From positions 28,651,476 to 28,715,475 of the forward strand of contig NC_092235.1 in assembly GCF_036320965.1 (NCBI RefSeq): a stretch of DNA of 64,000 bases, in the 5' to 3' direction. This DNA comes from Panulirus ornatus (lineage: Eukaryota; Arthropoda; Malacostraca; Decapoda; Palinuridae). The notes beneath the pieces were generated by a model that ran no database searches, had not been told where the DNA came from, and saw only the letters and a list, made by a program, of their open reading frames with translations. The position numbers and the translations under genes were made by a program. Below are positions 23,640 to 35,680 of the stretch, piece after piece (position 1 is the first letter of the stretch; each line of letters opens with the position of its first letter).

Positions 23640-23945
23640 AGAAGTTAGTAGCAAAATATATGATGTTATTATGAGGATAGAGACTAGGTAGAAGCAATAT
23701 AGAAGGAATTCATGAAATGGTTTGTTTCAGCAATACACTGTAGAGGATCTAATTTAATGCTGAAACAGTATTGACCTATAAGTTTAACATCTCATGTAAT
23801 GAAAGTCTTTGAAAGATAAGTTAAGAAACTCACACTGAAACATTTGATTGACAATAGTTGTATCAACAGAGGCCAACAGGATGAAAGTACAAAACTTGGG
23901 TTATTAACTCTAAAGAATAATCTGTAGAAAACCCAAATGCAAGGA
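23640..23945 (+). pseudogene. CR1/Jockey-like reverse transcriptase fragment
   Basis: One frame reads AIHCRGSNLMLKQY, stop, PISLTSHVMKVFER, stop, VKKLTLKHLIDNSCINRGQQ. This matches the conserved N-Y-R-P-I-S-L-T-S and K-V-F-E-R blocks of CR1/Jockey-type RTs (established family motif). Two stops in about 70 codons show it is dead. It differs from family A and may belong with the fragments at 40.6-42.1 kb. Confidence 0.75.
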
Positions 23946-26519
23946 ATAAGGATATTCTCTTTTTTTTTTAAGTATGTGATACAGGGCATATGTGAAATAA
24001 GCAGGGTATGTGGTGAGCAACATACCCTGGCTCTACTTCATGGCAAAATCTTATCATAACATAATTACTCTTAGGTAGGTAGCCACTCAATTTGTACCTT
24101 ACCGTGTTTTTGTGACTGTACCGTAATGAAATATGGCTGATAGAAATTAAGTAAACAAAGGTTGTTTGTGCTCCACTTACTTACAAGACCATCATTAAAT
24201 CCCTTTTTCAGAAAAGCCCCTTACCTTTACAGTAAACTGCTTGGTAGACTACATATTACATATAGGTGATTGTTATAAATGAGGAAGATGGTGACATTTC
24301 ATACTTTGTAATATTTTACATGGCTTTTCCAGTATGTAATTGAAGAATCTTATAGAAATCTCAGAAATTATTGAATGTATTCTAGCTACAAAATGAATTT
24401 ATAATCTGTCCACGGCTTTCAGGGTTATAATTCCGTGGCCAGTAGTAGATCGTAGTGTAGTTGGCACACTCAGTTAAAGCAAAGTATAAAAGTTTAGAAT
24501 CAGTCAGAGGAAAAGCCCCAATAGTTTAATAAAAGTTTATTGTCCATCTCTCCTCAGAGCTGCTTGTTAGCCCCTCAACCAGCATTGAGAGAGGAAGCTG
24601 ACAAATATTTGACTTCTTAAAACTTCACTTGACTTACAGCTGTAACCTATAATTTTAATCCCAAGACAAACAAGTACTGTACATCATAAGGTATAATATG
24701 TTGCCTGGAATTTTTTCTAAAATGGATATCATGGAATGCAATGCACTCGTCAAACTTGAGGAAGATCACCTCTGTAGACAAAGCTCATGCTATAACTAGA
24801 ACTGTGAAGTAGTTAGTTTTGATCTGAATCCAGTGTAATGTAAGTTGAATATTGATAGTATCTCAAGAAGTTACATCTTTTTTTTTATATTTTCCAGTTA
24901 TAGACAGTTTTTGATTTAGTACATACATTGTGCAATAGCAGTTGTAAATATAACTTTTTATTTTCATAAATTTTACCCATATATAGTTCTGTATGTAGCT
25001 TTTTATTAGTAAGATCATAGATGTGATAATCAGCATCTTCAGTTAATACCTGAAAGAGTTTTGGTCCTTTTTCATTCCAAAATTGGATTATGTGTCATCT
25101 TAAAGCAATTTGTGGTGATCACTCTGGCATGTTCATTTTCTGTCAGATTTTAAACAGTTTGGTGTATGGCTGTACAGTAGTAAATTCATAAGTGAGTTAG
25201 ATACCCAGCATTTTCTGTCTGTAGTTTACAAGGTTATAGTATTTCTTTTACTTGAACTGATGTGAAGTTTTAGTATTTCTTTTATTTGAATCGATTTTTT
25301 GTTGTCACTCTTATCCAAATCTTTGTATTGCTAGACTTGATGATTTTGTCATGTGTTAATAAACTTGGTGTGGAGCAACCTGTCAGTATTTTGATTGTGT
25401 TTTGTAACTAATTTTTCATAACTGTTTCAGGAGTTTGTTGTCCTTTTTCACCTGGATGTATAACTAATGATCATCCTTCATCTATTAGCAGTACAATATG
25501 TATTACAACTGGTCCTCAATTTGTGGAAAGGTTCCTTGAATTGACCCGTGTTTTTCCAGTGACTTCCAGTGCGTAGATGGGGATGCTTTTATGTGGAAAA
25601 TTTTTCTGCCAAAATTGTAGTGTAATAACATTTTTTGACCACTTAAGTAACATGTTTTAATGATAGTAGTGGAGGAAATATAAAAAAATAGCATTTTTGA
25701 AAAGCTCCACTGATTGGTGTGTGAAGTGTTGGTGCAGCAAAGTGTTGTGGAATGGAAGTCTCATGGTGGGTGAAGGACAGGCATAATACTGCTGTACTGT
25801 TTTGTGCTATAGCACAGTACGATATTCTGTGCAGAATTATTCTTGACACAGCTGTCAGTGTTGTTTTTCTCTGTGCCACTGCCAATGACATGTACTGACT
25901 GGGACAGAGTGGCACATACTGTCTTTATGTGTGGCCTAACTCAGCAAGAGAAATAACTAGTTTAAATTGGAAAGTTGTTTTGTTTAATTTTTTTTATGTA
26001 GACTGAAGGTTAGATAATGTTGGATACTGTCTTAAAAGTTGCAGAACAACAGAATCTGATTTGTCCTGTTTTAAATCTTCCTTAATCTTAGAATTTTGAT
26101 TTGTATTTTGGATCACTTTCTTGAATTTCAGATTTCCATAACACTGACTCTCCATGTTCTCGTCTTCCTTAAATCAAGAATAAGGTTAAATCCGTGAAGT
26201 GCATTCATTGTTTTCTCCTTAATGCTATGTATCATAGAATAATACTTTGAATATGTATCATAGAATAATACTTTGAATTTCTTCACTCGCATTTTCCTAT
26301 CAATTTTGTGCAAAGTAGTTTTTTTTGCTTCGAGTATTGGGCATTTATCATTGTGTTTTAAGTACTACATTAACTTGTCATGTTATTGAAGATTTTTCAC
26401 CAATTTAGGCATGAGTTGAACATGTAATTACTTTGAATACTTTATGGTTATGGCTAATTTTTTTTAACTAGAACCAGATATAATGTGATTCTTTCATTGT
26501 AAAAAATGGACAGAGTGCT
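23946..26519. other. Intron, no confirmed gene
   Basis: AT-rich. Holds a good splice acceptor at 25421-25430 with a 48-codon open stretch behind it (see findings) and a 26-bp tandem duplication at 26226-26277. No repeat from the named families was recognised. Confidence 0.45.
26226..26277. repeat. 26-bp tandem duplication
   Basis: TATGTATCATAGAATAATAC and the six bases after it are repeated head to tail. Confidence 0.9.
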
Positions 26520-27385
26520 TGAACCTCTGTACAGTATGTGAAAGAAGAAAGCTGAGAGTAAATGTGAATAAGAGCAAGGTTATTAGGTACAGTAGGGTTA
26601 AGGGACAAGTCAATTGGGAGGTAGGTAAGTTTGAATGGAGAAAAACTGGAGGAAGTGAAGTGTTTTAGATGTCTGGGAGTGGATTTAGCAGCGGATGGAA
26701 CCATGGAAGTGGAAGTGAATCATAGGGTGGGGGAGGGTGTGAAAGTTCTGGGAGTGTTGAAAAATGTGTGGAAGTCGAGAACGTTATCTTGGAAAGCAAA
26801 AATGGGTATGTTTAAAGGAATAGTGGTTCCAACAATGTTATATGGTTGCGAGGCGTGGGCTATAGATAGAGTTGTGCGGAGGAGGGTGGATGTGTTGGAA
26901 ATGAGATGTTTGAGGACAATATGTGGCATGAGGTGGTTTGATCAAGTAAGTAATGAAATGGTAAGAGAGATGTGTGGTAGTAAGAAGAGTGTGGTTGAGA
27001 GAGCAGAAGAGGGTGGTTTGGTCAGATGGAGAGAATGAGTGAGGAAAGATTGACCAAGAGGATATATGTGTCAGAGGTGGAGGGAATGAGGGGAAATGGG
27101 AGACCAAATTGGAGGTGGAAAGATGGAGTGAAAAAGATTTTGAGTGATCAGGGCCTGAACATGCAGGAGGGTGAAAGGTTTGCAAGGAATAGAGTGAATT
27201 GGAACGATGTGGTATACCAGGGTCAGCGTGCTGTCAGTGGATTGAACCAGGGCATGTGAAGCATCTGGGGTAAACCATGGAAAGTTTTATGGGGCCTAGA
27301 TGTGGAAAGGGAGCTGTGGTTTCGATGCATTATACATGACAGCTAGAGACTGAGTGTGAATGAATGTGGCCTTTATTGTTTTTTC
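26520..27385 (+). mobile_element. LINE family A copy leading into the 244-bp array
   Basis: Starts at the KVCERRKLRVNVNKSKVIRYSR region, has a small insertion after WEVG, and continues through CFRCLGVDLAADGTMEVEVN, LYGCEAWAIDRVV and the C-terminus (frameshift near 27010). The first part of the 3' UTR runs into the satellite array without a break. The site at 27382-27399 reads TTTCCTTGCGCTACCTCG, identical to the terminal-element version. Confidence 0.88.
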
Positions 27386-30300
27386 CTTGCGCTACCTCGT
27401 GCACTTATGGGGGAAGGGGTTTTCATTTCATGTGTGGCAGGGTGGCGACAGGAATGAATAAGGGCAGACAGTATGAATTATGTACATGTGTATATATGTA
27501 TATGCCTGTGTGTATATATATATGTATATGTATACGTTGAGATGTATAGATATGTATATGTGCTGTGTGTGGACGTTTATGTATATACATGTGTATGTGG
27601 GTGGGTTGGGCCATTCTTTCATCTGTTTCCTTGCGCTACCTCGTGCACTTATGGGGGAAGGGGTTTTCATTTCATGTGTGGCAGGGTGGCGACAGGAATG
27701 AATAAGGGCAGACAGTATGAATTATGTACATGTGTATATATGTATATGCCTGTGTGTATATATATATGTATATGTATACGTTGAGATGTATAGATATGTA
27801 TATGTGCTGTGTGTGGACGTTTATGTATATACATGTGTATGTGGGTGGGTTGGGCCATTCTTTCATCTGTTTCCTTGCGCTACCTCGTGCACTTATGGGG
27901 GAAGGGGTTTTCATTTCATGTGTGGCAGGGTGGCGACAGGAATGAATAAGGGCAGACAGTATGAATTATGTACATGTGTATATATGTATATGCCTGTGTG
28001 TATATATATATGTATATGTATACGTTGAGATGTATAGATATGTATATGTGCTGTGTGTGGACGTTTATGTATATACATGTGTATGTGGGTGGGTTGGGCC
28101 ATTCTTTCATCTGTTTCCTTGCGCTACCTCGTGCACTTATGGGGGAAGGGGTTTTCATTTCATGTGTGGCAGGGTGGCGACAGGAATGAATAAGGGCAGA
28201 CAGTATGAATTATGTACATGTGTATATATGTATATGCCTGTGTGTATATATATATGTATATGTATACGTTGAGATGTATAGATATGTATATGTGCTGTGT
28301 GTGGACGTTTATGTATATACATGTGTATGTGGGTGGGTTGGGCCATTCTTTCATCTGTTTCCTTGCGCTACCTCGTGCACTTATGGGGGAAGGGGTTTTC
28401 ATTTCATGTGTGGCAGGGTGGCGACAGGAATGAATAAGGGCAGACAGTATGAATTATGTACATGTGTATATATGTATATGCCTGTGTGTATATATATATG
28501 TATATGTATACGTTGAGATGTATAGATATGTATATGTGCTGTGTGTGGACGTTTATGTATATACATGTGTATGTGGGTGGGTTGGGCCATTCTTTCATCT
28601 GTTTCCTTGCGCTACCTCGTGCACTTATGGGGGAAGGGGTTTTCATTTCATGTGTGGCAGGGTGGCGACAGGAATGAATAAGGGCAGACAGTATGAATTA
28701 TGTACATGTGTATATATGTATATGCCTGTGTGTATATATATATGTATATGTATACGTTGAGATGTATAGATATGTATATGTGCTGTGTGTGGACGTTTAT
28801 GTATATACATGTGTATGTGGGTGGGTTGGGCCATTCTTTCATCTGTTTCCTTGCGCTACCTCGTGCACTTATGGGGGAAGGGGTTTTCATTTCATGTGTG
28901 GCAGGGTGGCGACAGGAATGAATAAGGGCAGACAGTATGAATTATGTACATGTGTATATATGTATATGCCTGTGTGTATATATATATGTATATGTATACG
29001 TTGAGATGTATAGATATGTATATGTGCTGTGTGTGGACGTTTATGTATATACATGTGTATGTGGGTGGGTTGGGCCATTCTTTCATCTGTTTCCTTGCGC
29101 TACCTCGTGCACTTATGGGGGAAGGGGTTTTCATTTCATGTGTGGCAGGGTGGCGACAGGAATGAATAAGGGCAGACAGTATGAATTATGTACATGTGTA
29201 TATATGTATATGCCTGTGTGTATATATATATGTATATGTATACGTTGAGATGTATAGATATGTATATGTGCTGTGTGTGGACGTTTATGTATATACATGT
29301 GTATGTGGGTGGGTTGGGCCATTCTTTCATCTGTTTCCTTGCGCTACCTCGTGCACTTATGGGGGAAGGGGTTTTCATTTCATGTGTGGCAGGGTGGCGA
29401 CAGGAATGAATAAGGGCAGACAGTATGAATTATGTACATGTGTATATATGTATATGCCTGTGTGTATATATATATGTATATGTATACGTTGAGATGTATA
29501 GATATGTATATGTGCTGTGTGTGGACGTTTATGTATATACATGTGTATGTGGGTGGGTTGGGCCATTCTTTCATCTGTTTCCTTGCGCTACCTCGTGCAC
29601 TTATGGGGGAAGGGGTTTTCATTTCATGTGTGGCAGGGTGGCGACAGGAATGAATAAGGGCAGACAGTATGAATTATGTACATGTGTATATATGTATATG
29701 CCTGTGTGTATATATATATGTATATGTATACGTTGAGATGTATAGATATGTATATGTGCTGTGTGTGGACGTTTATGTATATACATGTGTATGTGGGTGG
29801 GTTGGGCCATTCTTTCATCTGTTTCCTTGCGCTACCTCGTGCACTTATGGGGGAAGGGGTTTTCATTTCATGTGTGGCAGGGTGGCGACAGGAATGAATA
29901 AGGGCAGACAGTATGAATTATGTACATGTGTATATATGTATATGCCTGTGTGTATATATATATGTATATGTATACGTTGAGATGTATAGATATGTATATG
30001 TGCTGTGTGTGGACGTTTATGTATATACATGTGTATGTGGGTGGGTTGGGCCATTCTTTCATCTGTTTCCTTGCGCTACCTCGTGCACTTATGGGGGAAG
30101 GGGTTTTCATTTCATGTGTGGCAGGGTGGCGACAGGAATGAATAAGGGCAGACAGTATGAATTATGTACATGTGTATATATGTATATGCCTGTGTGTATA
30201 TATATATGTATATGTATACGTTGAGATGTATAGATATGTATATGTGCTGTGTGTGGACGTTTATGTATATACATGTGTATGTGGGTGGGTTGGGCCATTC

Positions 30301-30714
30301 TTTCATCTGTTTCCTTGCGCTACCTCGTGCACTTATGGGGGAAGGGGTTTTCATTTCATGTGTGGCAGGGTGGCGACAGGAATGAATAAGGGCAGACAGT
30401 ATGAATTATGTACATGTGTATATATGTATATGCCTGTGTGTATATATATATGTATATGTATACGTTGAGATGTATAGATATGTATATGTGCTGTGTGTGG
30501 ACGTTTATGTATATACATGTGTATGTGGGTGGGTTGGGCCATTCTTTCATCTGTTTCCTTGCGCTACCTCGTGCACTTATGGGGGAAGGGGTTTTCATTT
30601 CATGTGTGGCAGGGTGGCGACAGGAATGAATAAGGGCAGACAGTATGAATTATGTACATGTGTATATATGTATATGCCTGTGTGTATATATATATGTATA
30701 TGTATACGTTGAGA
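27382..30714. repeat. 244-bp satellite array, about 13.6 near-identical copies, derived from LINE 3' UTR
   Basis: The same 244-bp unit repeats from 27382 to 30714. The marker start ATGAATTATGTACATGTG recurs at 27473, 27717, 27961 and so on to 30401 (13 times), and all 13 translate identically in several frames. The unit equals the LINE family A 3' UTR between its two CCTTGCGCTACCTCG sites: a C-terminal TG-rich microsatellite-like block plus GGGTGGGTTGGGCCATTC. The right end breaks inside a unit at GTTGAGA and joins a LINE endonuclease fragment. The small ORFs in every unit are low-complexity (Tyr/Val/Cys or His/Thr repeats) and not considered genes. Confidence 0.97.
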
Positions 30715-31505
30715 GGAAAGATCATGAGAAGTAAGTGTTATGAGAGCAGGTGAGCGAGAGTGTCAGCAGTTTTGATGTAAGAGACTGGGAATTAGTGATG
30801 GATGACTTAAATGTGAAGGTAAGTAGTGTAGCAGTTGAGGGCATGATTGGGGTATTCAGTGTTATTAATGGAAATGGTAAAGAGCTTGTGGAGTTGTGTG
30901 CTGAAGCAAGACTGGTGATTGAAAATCCTTGGTCTAAAAGGGGGGATTTGCGCAAGTATATGTATGGTAGTAAGAGCGATAGTCAGCAAGTATTGTTAGG
31001 TTATGTATTGATTGATAGGCGAGTTAAAGAGTGATGTTTGAATTTAAATATACTTTGAGGGGCAGCTGGTAGGATGTCGTATCACTTATCTTGTGAAAGT
31101 GAGGTTGAACATCTGTAGTTTTTGAAATAGAGGAAACAATTTTGGGGAGAAGAGAGATGTGAGAGTAAGTGAGCTTGGAAAGGAGACTTCTGTAAAGAAG
31201 TACCAGGAGAGATTTGAGTTTAGAATGGCAAAAGACGAAAGTAAATGAAGTGAGGGAAGATGGTGAGGGATGGAAGGTATTGAAGGAAGTAATGATGGCA
31301 TGTGCAAAAGATGCATGAGGCCTTCAAAAAGTGGGAGACTGGCAGATTAAAAAGGGTAGTGAGTGGTGGGTGAAGACATAAAGTTGCTTGTAAAAGAGAA
31401 AAGAAAGGCATATGGGCGGTACATATGGAGAAGGAGTGCAAATGATTGGGATATGTATAAGAGAAAGCAGCAGAAAGTCAAGAGGACGGTGCAGGGGTTG
31501 TACCG
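30715..31505 (+). mobile_element. LINE family A fragment, endonuclease C-terminus and linker
   Basis: Encodes DWELVMDDLNVKVSS (the GD-N motif altered to DD-N), GNGKELVELCAEARLVIENPW, YVLIDRRVKE, a stop, then the linker region KRKAYGRYIWRRSANDWDMYKRK to about 31500. No RT centre. Joined at its right to a minus-strand fragment. Confidence 0.82.
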
Positions 31506-31507
31506 TA

Positions 31508-31675
31508 TAATATTGTTGGGAGTATTGTTCCTCCAAACTTACCCATTTTTGCCCTCCCAGATGACAATCTCTTTCCACACATTCTTCACTGCTTCCAGAT
31601 CCTTCACTCCCACCCTATGACACTTCCGCTTCCATGGTTCCATTAGCTGCCATGTCCACTCCCAGATATCTTCTT
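31508..31675 (-). mobile_element. LINE family A fragment, minus strand
   Basis: The reverse complement matches the YLGVDMAANGTMEAEVS region through the AKMGKFGG segment. About 170 bp, no tail. Confidence 0.8.
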
Positions 31676-32664
31676 GTCAGAAGTCATGGAGTGACATGAG
31701 TAAGAACTATATAGAAATGAGTGATGGATTGTCCTTGGTCAGTTTGCCTCATTTCATGTTGATCTGACATCTGGTATGGCTCCCAGGTCATATTGATTAG
31801 AGGAGCAATACAGGCTCGCTTGCACCTCTGGTTTTCATATGTATTCACCTTATCCCCCCCATAGTGATTTGGCATCAGGAACAATTGACAGGCTTCTTTA
31901 TCCATTCCACTCTTTTGAAAGTGGTGATACAGAAGAAGATATATTCTGTGCACTTGCCCCTCATAATTGCCTTCCAGGACATGCAGGAGCTACATGGATA
32001 GTATTCTTTCCCACTTATCCCCAGGGATAGATTTCTGTATAAATGTATAGTCAGTTAATCTGAAGTTTACTATCTCTTCATGTATGTGCCTTTGCCAGCT
32101 ATTTAAGATAACTGTGTAAGTCATGCCACCATCAGATTTTATCTTTTCAGCCTTCTCACCAACCAATAGCAACATTATGAAACCCATCTATTCATAGGTA
32201 TATGAAGTAAACAACATAGAAGTGGTAGGGGAAATGCAGGAATCAGATAGCTTACAGTATAGTGACTTGTTACCCTGTGTTTACATGCTACCAGCATAGA
32301 GCATGTAGAGTGAACATGAAATTTTTGCAAATAAAAATGGGGCATTGATGATGAACCTCATGCTCTTCCAGTGATTATGGTACACTTTCTTTGAAGAGAA
32401 AGGTTGTAGTGTGTTTAGTGCAAATGTAGTCCATGTATGCTAGTTTCAGACATAGAGCATGTACCACAAACATGTTTCATTTGAAGGTAACATAGAGCAT
32501 GTGTGAATGTGATATAGGCCTGGTAAACGTAGCACACTTAGGGGGCTGATTTGTTTTATATCAGTTATGAAGCAATTATAGCAAAAAGAGTGACATTTCA
32601 GATGTTTATATTGTTCACTGATTGTGCTACATTTTTTCTTGATATGTATGTGGGAGTATCGGCT
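31676..32664. other. Intron, mostly unrecognised
   Basis: A partial family B repeat lies at about 31955-32035 (TTCTTTCCCACTTATCCCCA). Nothing else is recognised. Confidence 0.4.
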
Positions 32665-34393
32665 ATATATGTATTTATTTATTAATTTTTTGCTTTGTCG
32701 CTGTCTCCCACATTTGTGAGGTAGCGCAAGGAAACAGACGAAAGAAATGGCCCAACCCACCCCCATACACGTATATACATACACATCCACACACGCAAAT
32801 ATACATACCTATACATCTCAATGTACACATATATATACACACACAGACACATACATATATACCCATGCACACAATTCACACTGTCTGCCTTTATTCATTC
32901 CCATCGCCACCTCGCCGCACATGGAATACCATCCCCCTCCCCCCTCATGTCTGCGAGGTAGCGCTAGGAAAAGACAACAAAGGCCCCATTCGTTCACACT
33001 CAGCCTCTAGCTGTCATGCAATAATGCCCGAAACCACAGCTCCCTTTCCACATCCAGGCCCCACAGAACTTTCCATGGTTTACCCCAGATGCTTCACATG
33101 CCCTGACTCAATCCATTGACAGCACGTCAACCCTGGTATACCACATCGATCCAGTTCACTCTATTCCTTGCCCGCCTTTCACCCTCCTGCATGTTCAGGC
33201 CCCGATCACTAAAAATCTTTTTCACTCCATCTTTCCACCTCCAATTTGGTCTCCCACTTCTCCTCGTTCCCTCCACCTCCGACACATATATCCTCTTGGT
33301 CAATCATTCCTCACTCATTCTCTCCATGTGCCCAAACCATTTCAAAACACCCTCTTCTGCTCTCTCAACCACGCTCATTTTATTTCCACACATCTCTCTT
33401 ACCCTTACATTACTTACTCGATCAAACCACGTCACACCACACATTGTCCTCAAACATCTCATTTCCAGCACATCCACCCTCCTGCGCACAACTCTATCCA
33501 TAGCCCACGCCTCGCAACCATACAACATTGTTGGAACCACTATTCCTTCAAACATACCCATTTTTGCTTTCCGAGGTAATGTTCTCGACTTCCACACATT
33601 CTTCCAGGCTCCCAGGATTTTCGCCCCCTCCCCCACCCTATGATTTACTTCTGCTTCCATGGTTCCATATGCTGCCAGATCCACTCCCAGATATCTAAAA
33701 CACTTTACTTCCTCCAGTTTTTCTCCATTCAAACTTACCTCCCAATTGACTTGACCCTCAACCCTACTGTACCTAATAACCTTGCTCTTATTCACATTTA
33801 CTCTTAACTTTCTTCTTTCACACACTTTACCAAACTCAGTCACCAGCTTCTGCAGTTTCTCACATGAATCAGCAACCAGCGCTGTGTCATCAGCGAACAA
33901 CAACTGACTCACTTCCCAAGCTCTCTCATCCACAACAGACTTCATACTTGCCCCTCTTTCCAAAACTCTTGCATTCACCTCCCTAACAACCCCATCCATG
34001 AACAAATTAAACAGCCATGGAGACATCACACACCCCTACCGCAAACCTACATTCACTGAGAACCAATCACTTTCCTCTCTTCCTACACGTACACATGCCT
34101 CACATCCTCGATAAAAACTTTTCACTGCTTCTAACAACTTGCCTCCCACACCATATATTCTTAATACCTTCCACAGAGCATCTCTATCAACTCTATCATA
34201 TGCCTTCTCCAGATCCATAAATGCTACATACAAATCCATTTGCTTTTCTAAGTATTTCTCACATACATTCTTCAAAGCAAACACCTGATCCACACATCCT
34301 CTACCACTTGTGAAACCACACTGCTCTTCCCCAATCTGATGCTCTGTACTTGCCTTCACCCTCTCAATCAATACCCTCCCATATAATTTACCA
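32665..34393 (-). mobile_element. LINE family A copy, minus strand, RT to full 3' UTR (host of a nested LINE)
   Basis: Read on the minus strand: KLYGRVLIERVKASTEHQIG, GFTSGRGCVDQVFALKNV, YVAFMDLEKAYDRVDRDALW (RT motif A), then GLR, stop, GCVMSPWLFNLFMD (motif B region) and FADD at 33886-33897 (catalytic motif C). The C-terminal domain has a stop after HMERMSEE, and a complete 3' UTR ends in an AAAT tail at 32665. Two point nonsense changes (CAG to TAG near 34030, AGA to TGA near 33303) inactivate it. Its upstream continuation is at 35564-35680, displaced by the insertion at 34394-35563. Confidence 0.9.
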
Positions 34394-35563
34394 TTTATAT
34401 TAAGAATATATGGAGTGGGAGGCAAGTTGTTAGAAGCAGTGAAAAGTTTTTATTGAGCATGTAAGGCATGTGTACGTGTAGGAAGAGAGGAAAGTGATTG
34501 GTTCTCAGTGAATGTAGGTTTGCGGCAGGGGTGTGTGATGTCTCCATGGTTGTTTAATTTGTTTATGGATAGGGTTGTTAGAGAGGTGAATGCAAGAGTT
34601 TTGGAAAGAGGGGCAAGTATGAAGTCTGTTGGGGATGAGAGAGCTTGGGAAGTGAGTCAGTTGTTGTTCGCTGATGATACAGCGCTGGTGGCTGATTCAT
34701 GTGAGAAACTGCAGAAGCTGGTGACTGAGGTTGGTAAAGTGTGTGAAAGAAGAAAGTTAAGAGTAAATGTGAATAAGAGCAAGGTTATTAGGTACAGTAG
34801 GGTTGAGGGTCAAGTCAATTGGGAGGTGAGTTTGAATGGAGAAAAACTGGAGGAAGTGAAGTGTTTTAGATATCTGGGAGTGGATCTGGCAGCGGATAGA
34901 ACCATGGAAGCGGAAGTGGATCATAGGGTGGGGGAGGGGGTGAAAATTCTGGGAGCCTTGAAGAATGTGTGGAAGTCGAGAACATTATCTCGGAAAGCAA
35001 AAATGGGTATGTTTGAAGGAATAGTGGTTCCAACAATGTTGTATGGTTGCGAGGCGTGGACTATGGATAGAGTTGTGCGCAGGAGGATGGATGTGCTGGA
35101 AATGAGATGTTTGAGGACATTGTGTGGTGTGAGGTGGTTTGATCGAGTAAGTAACGTAAGGGTAAGAGAGATGTGTGGAAATAAAAAGAGCGTGGTTGAG
35201 AGAGCAGAAGAGGGTGTTTTGAAATGGTTTGGTCACATGGAGAGAATGAGCGAGGAAAGATTGACCAAGAGGATATACGTGTCGGAGGTGGAGGGAACGA
35301 GGAGAAGAGGGAGACCAAATTGGAGGTGGAAAGATGGAGTGAAAAAGATTTTGTGTGATCGGGGCCTGAACATGCAGGAGGGTGAAAGGAGGGCAAAGAA
35401 TAGAGTGAATTGGAGCGATGTGGTATACCAGGGTTGACGTGCTGTCAGTGGATTGAATCAAGGCATGTGTATGGGGGTGGGTTGGGCCATTTCTTTCGTC
35501 TGTTTCCTTGCGCTACCTCGCAAACGCGGGAGACAGCGGCAAAAAAAAAAAAAAAGAAAAAAA
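34394..35563 (+). mobile_element. LINE family A copy inserted in the opposite-strand LINE (9-bp duplication)
   Basis: The 5'-truncated copy begins at the YGVGGKLLEAVKSFY region. It has one stop early (near 34455) and then an open frame at 34508-35437 with QGCVMSPWLFNLFMD, LLFADDTALVAD (FADD at 34667-34678) and the intact C-terminus to VVYQG, stop. The 3' UTR is deleted from GGCATGTG straight to the terminal block and ends in an A-rich tail at 35541-35563. AATTTACCA flanks it at 34385-34393 and 35564-35572. Confidence 0.92.
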
Positions 35564-35680
35564 AATTTACCAGGAATACTCAACAAACTTATACCTCTGT
35601 AATTTGAGCACTCACTCTTATCCCCTTTGCCTTTGTACAGTGGCACTATGCACGCATTCCGCCAATCCTAACCTAACCTA
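35564..35680 (-). mobile_element. Continuation of the minus-strand LINE, ending in CCTAA repeats
   Basis: Minus-strand reading gives PLYKGKGDKSECSNYRGI then SLLSIPG, which directly precedes KLYGRV at 34393 once the nested LINE is set aside. At 35667-35680 the LINE ends in CCTAACCTAACCTA, the reverse complement of TTAGG. Confidence 0.85.

Noticed and set aside
27473..30712. Dozens of repeated 63-103-codon ORFs in the tandem array
   Set aside because: They are Tyr/Val/Cys or His/Thr low-complexity translations of TG/TA microsatellite-like sequence, identical because the DNA unit repeats, with no domain or splice context.
27382..30714. CRISPR-like array
   Set aside because: Units are directly abutting 244-bp identical copies without spacers, in a eukaryotic intron.
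33116..33643. Recurring about 150-codon ORF antisense to the LINE C-terminus (also at 1124-1576, 37719-38147, 39193-39645, 48583 onward)
   Set aside because: It is present wherever the LINE sense frame is present, and its Ser/His/Leu-rich composition follows from purine-rich sense codons. No independent signal of coding.
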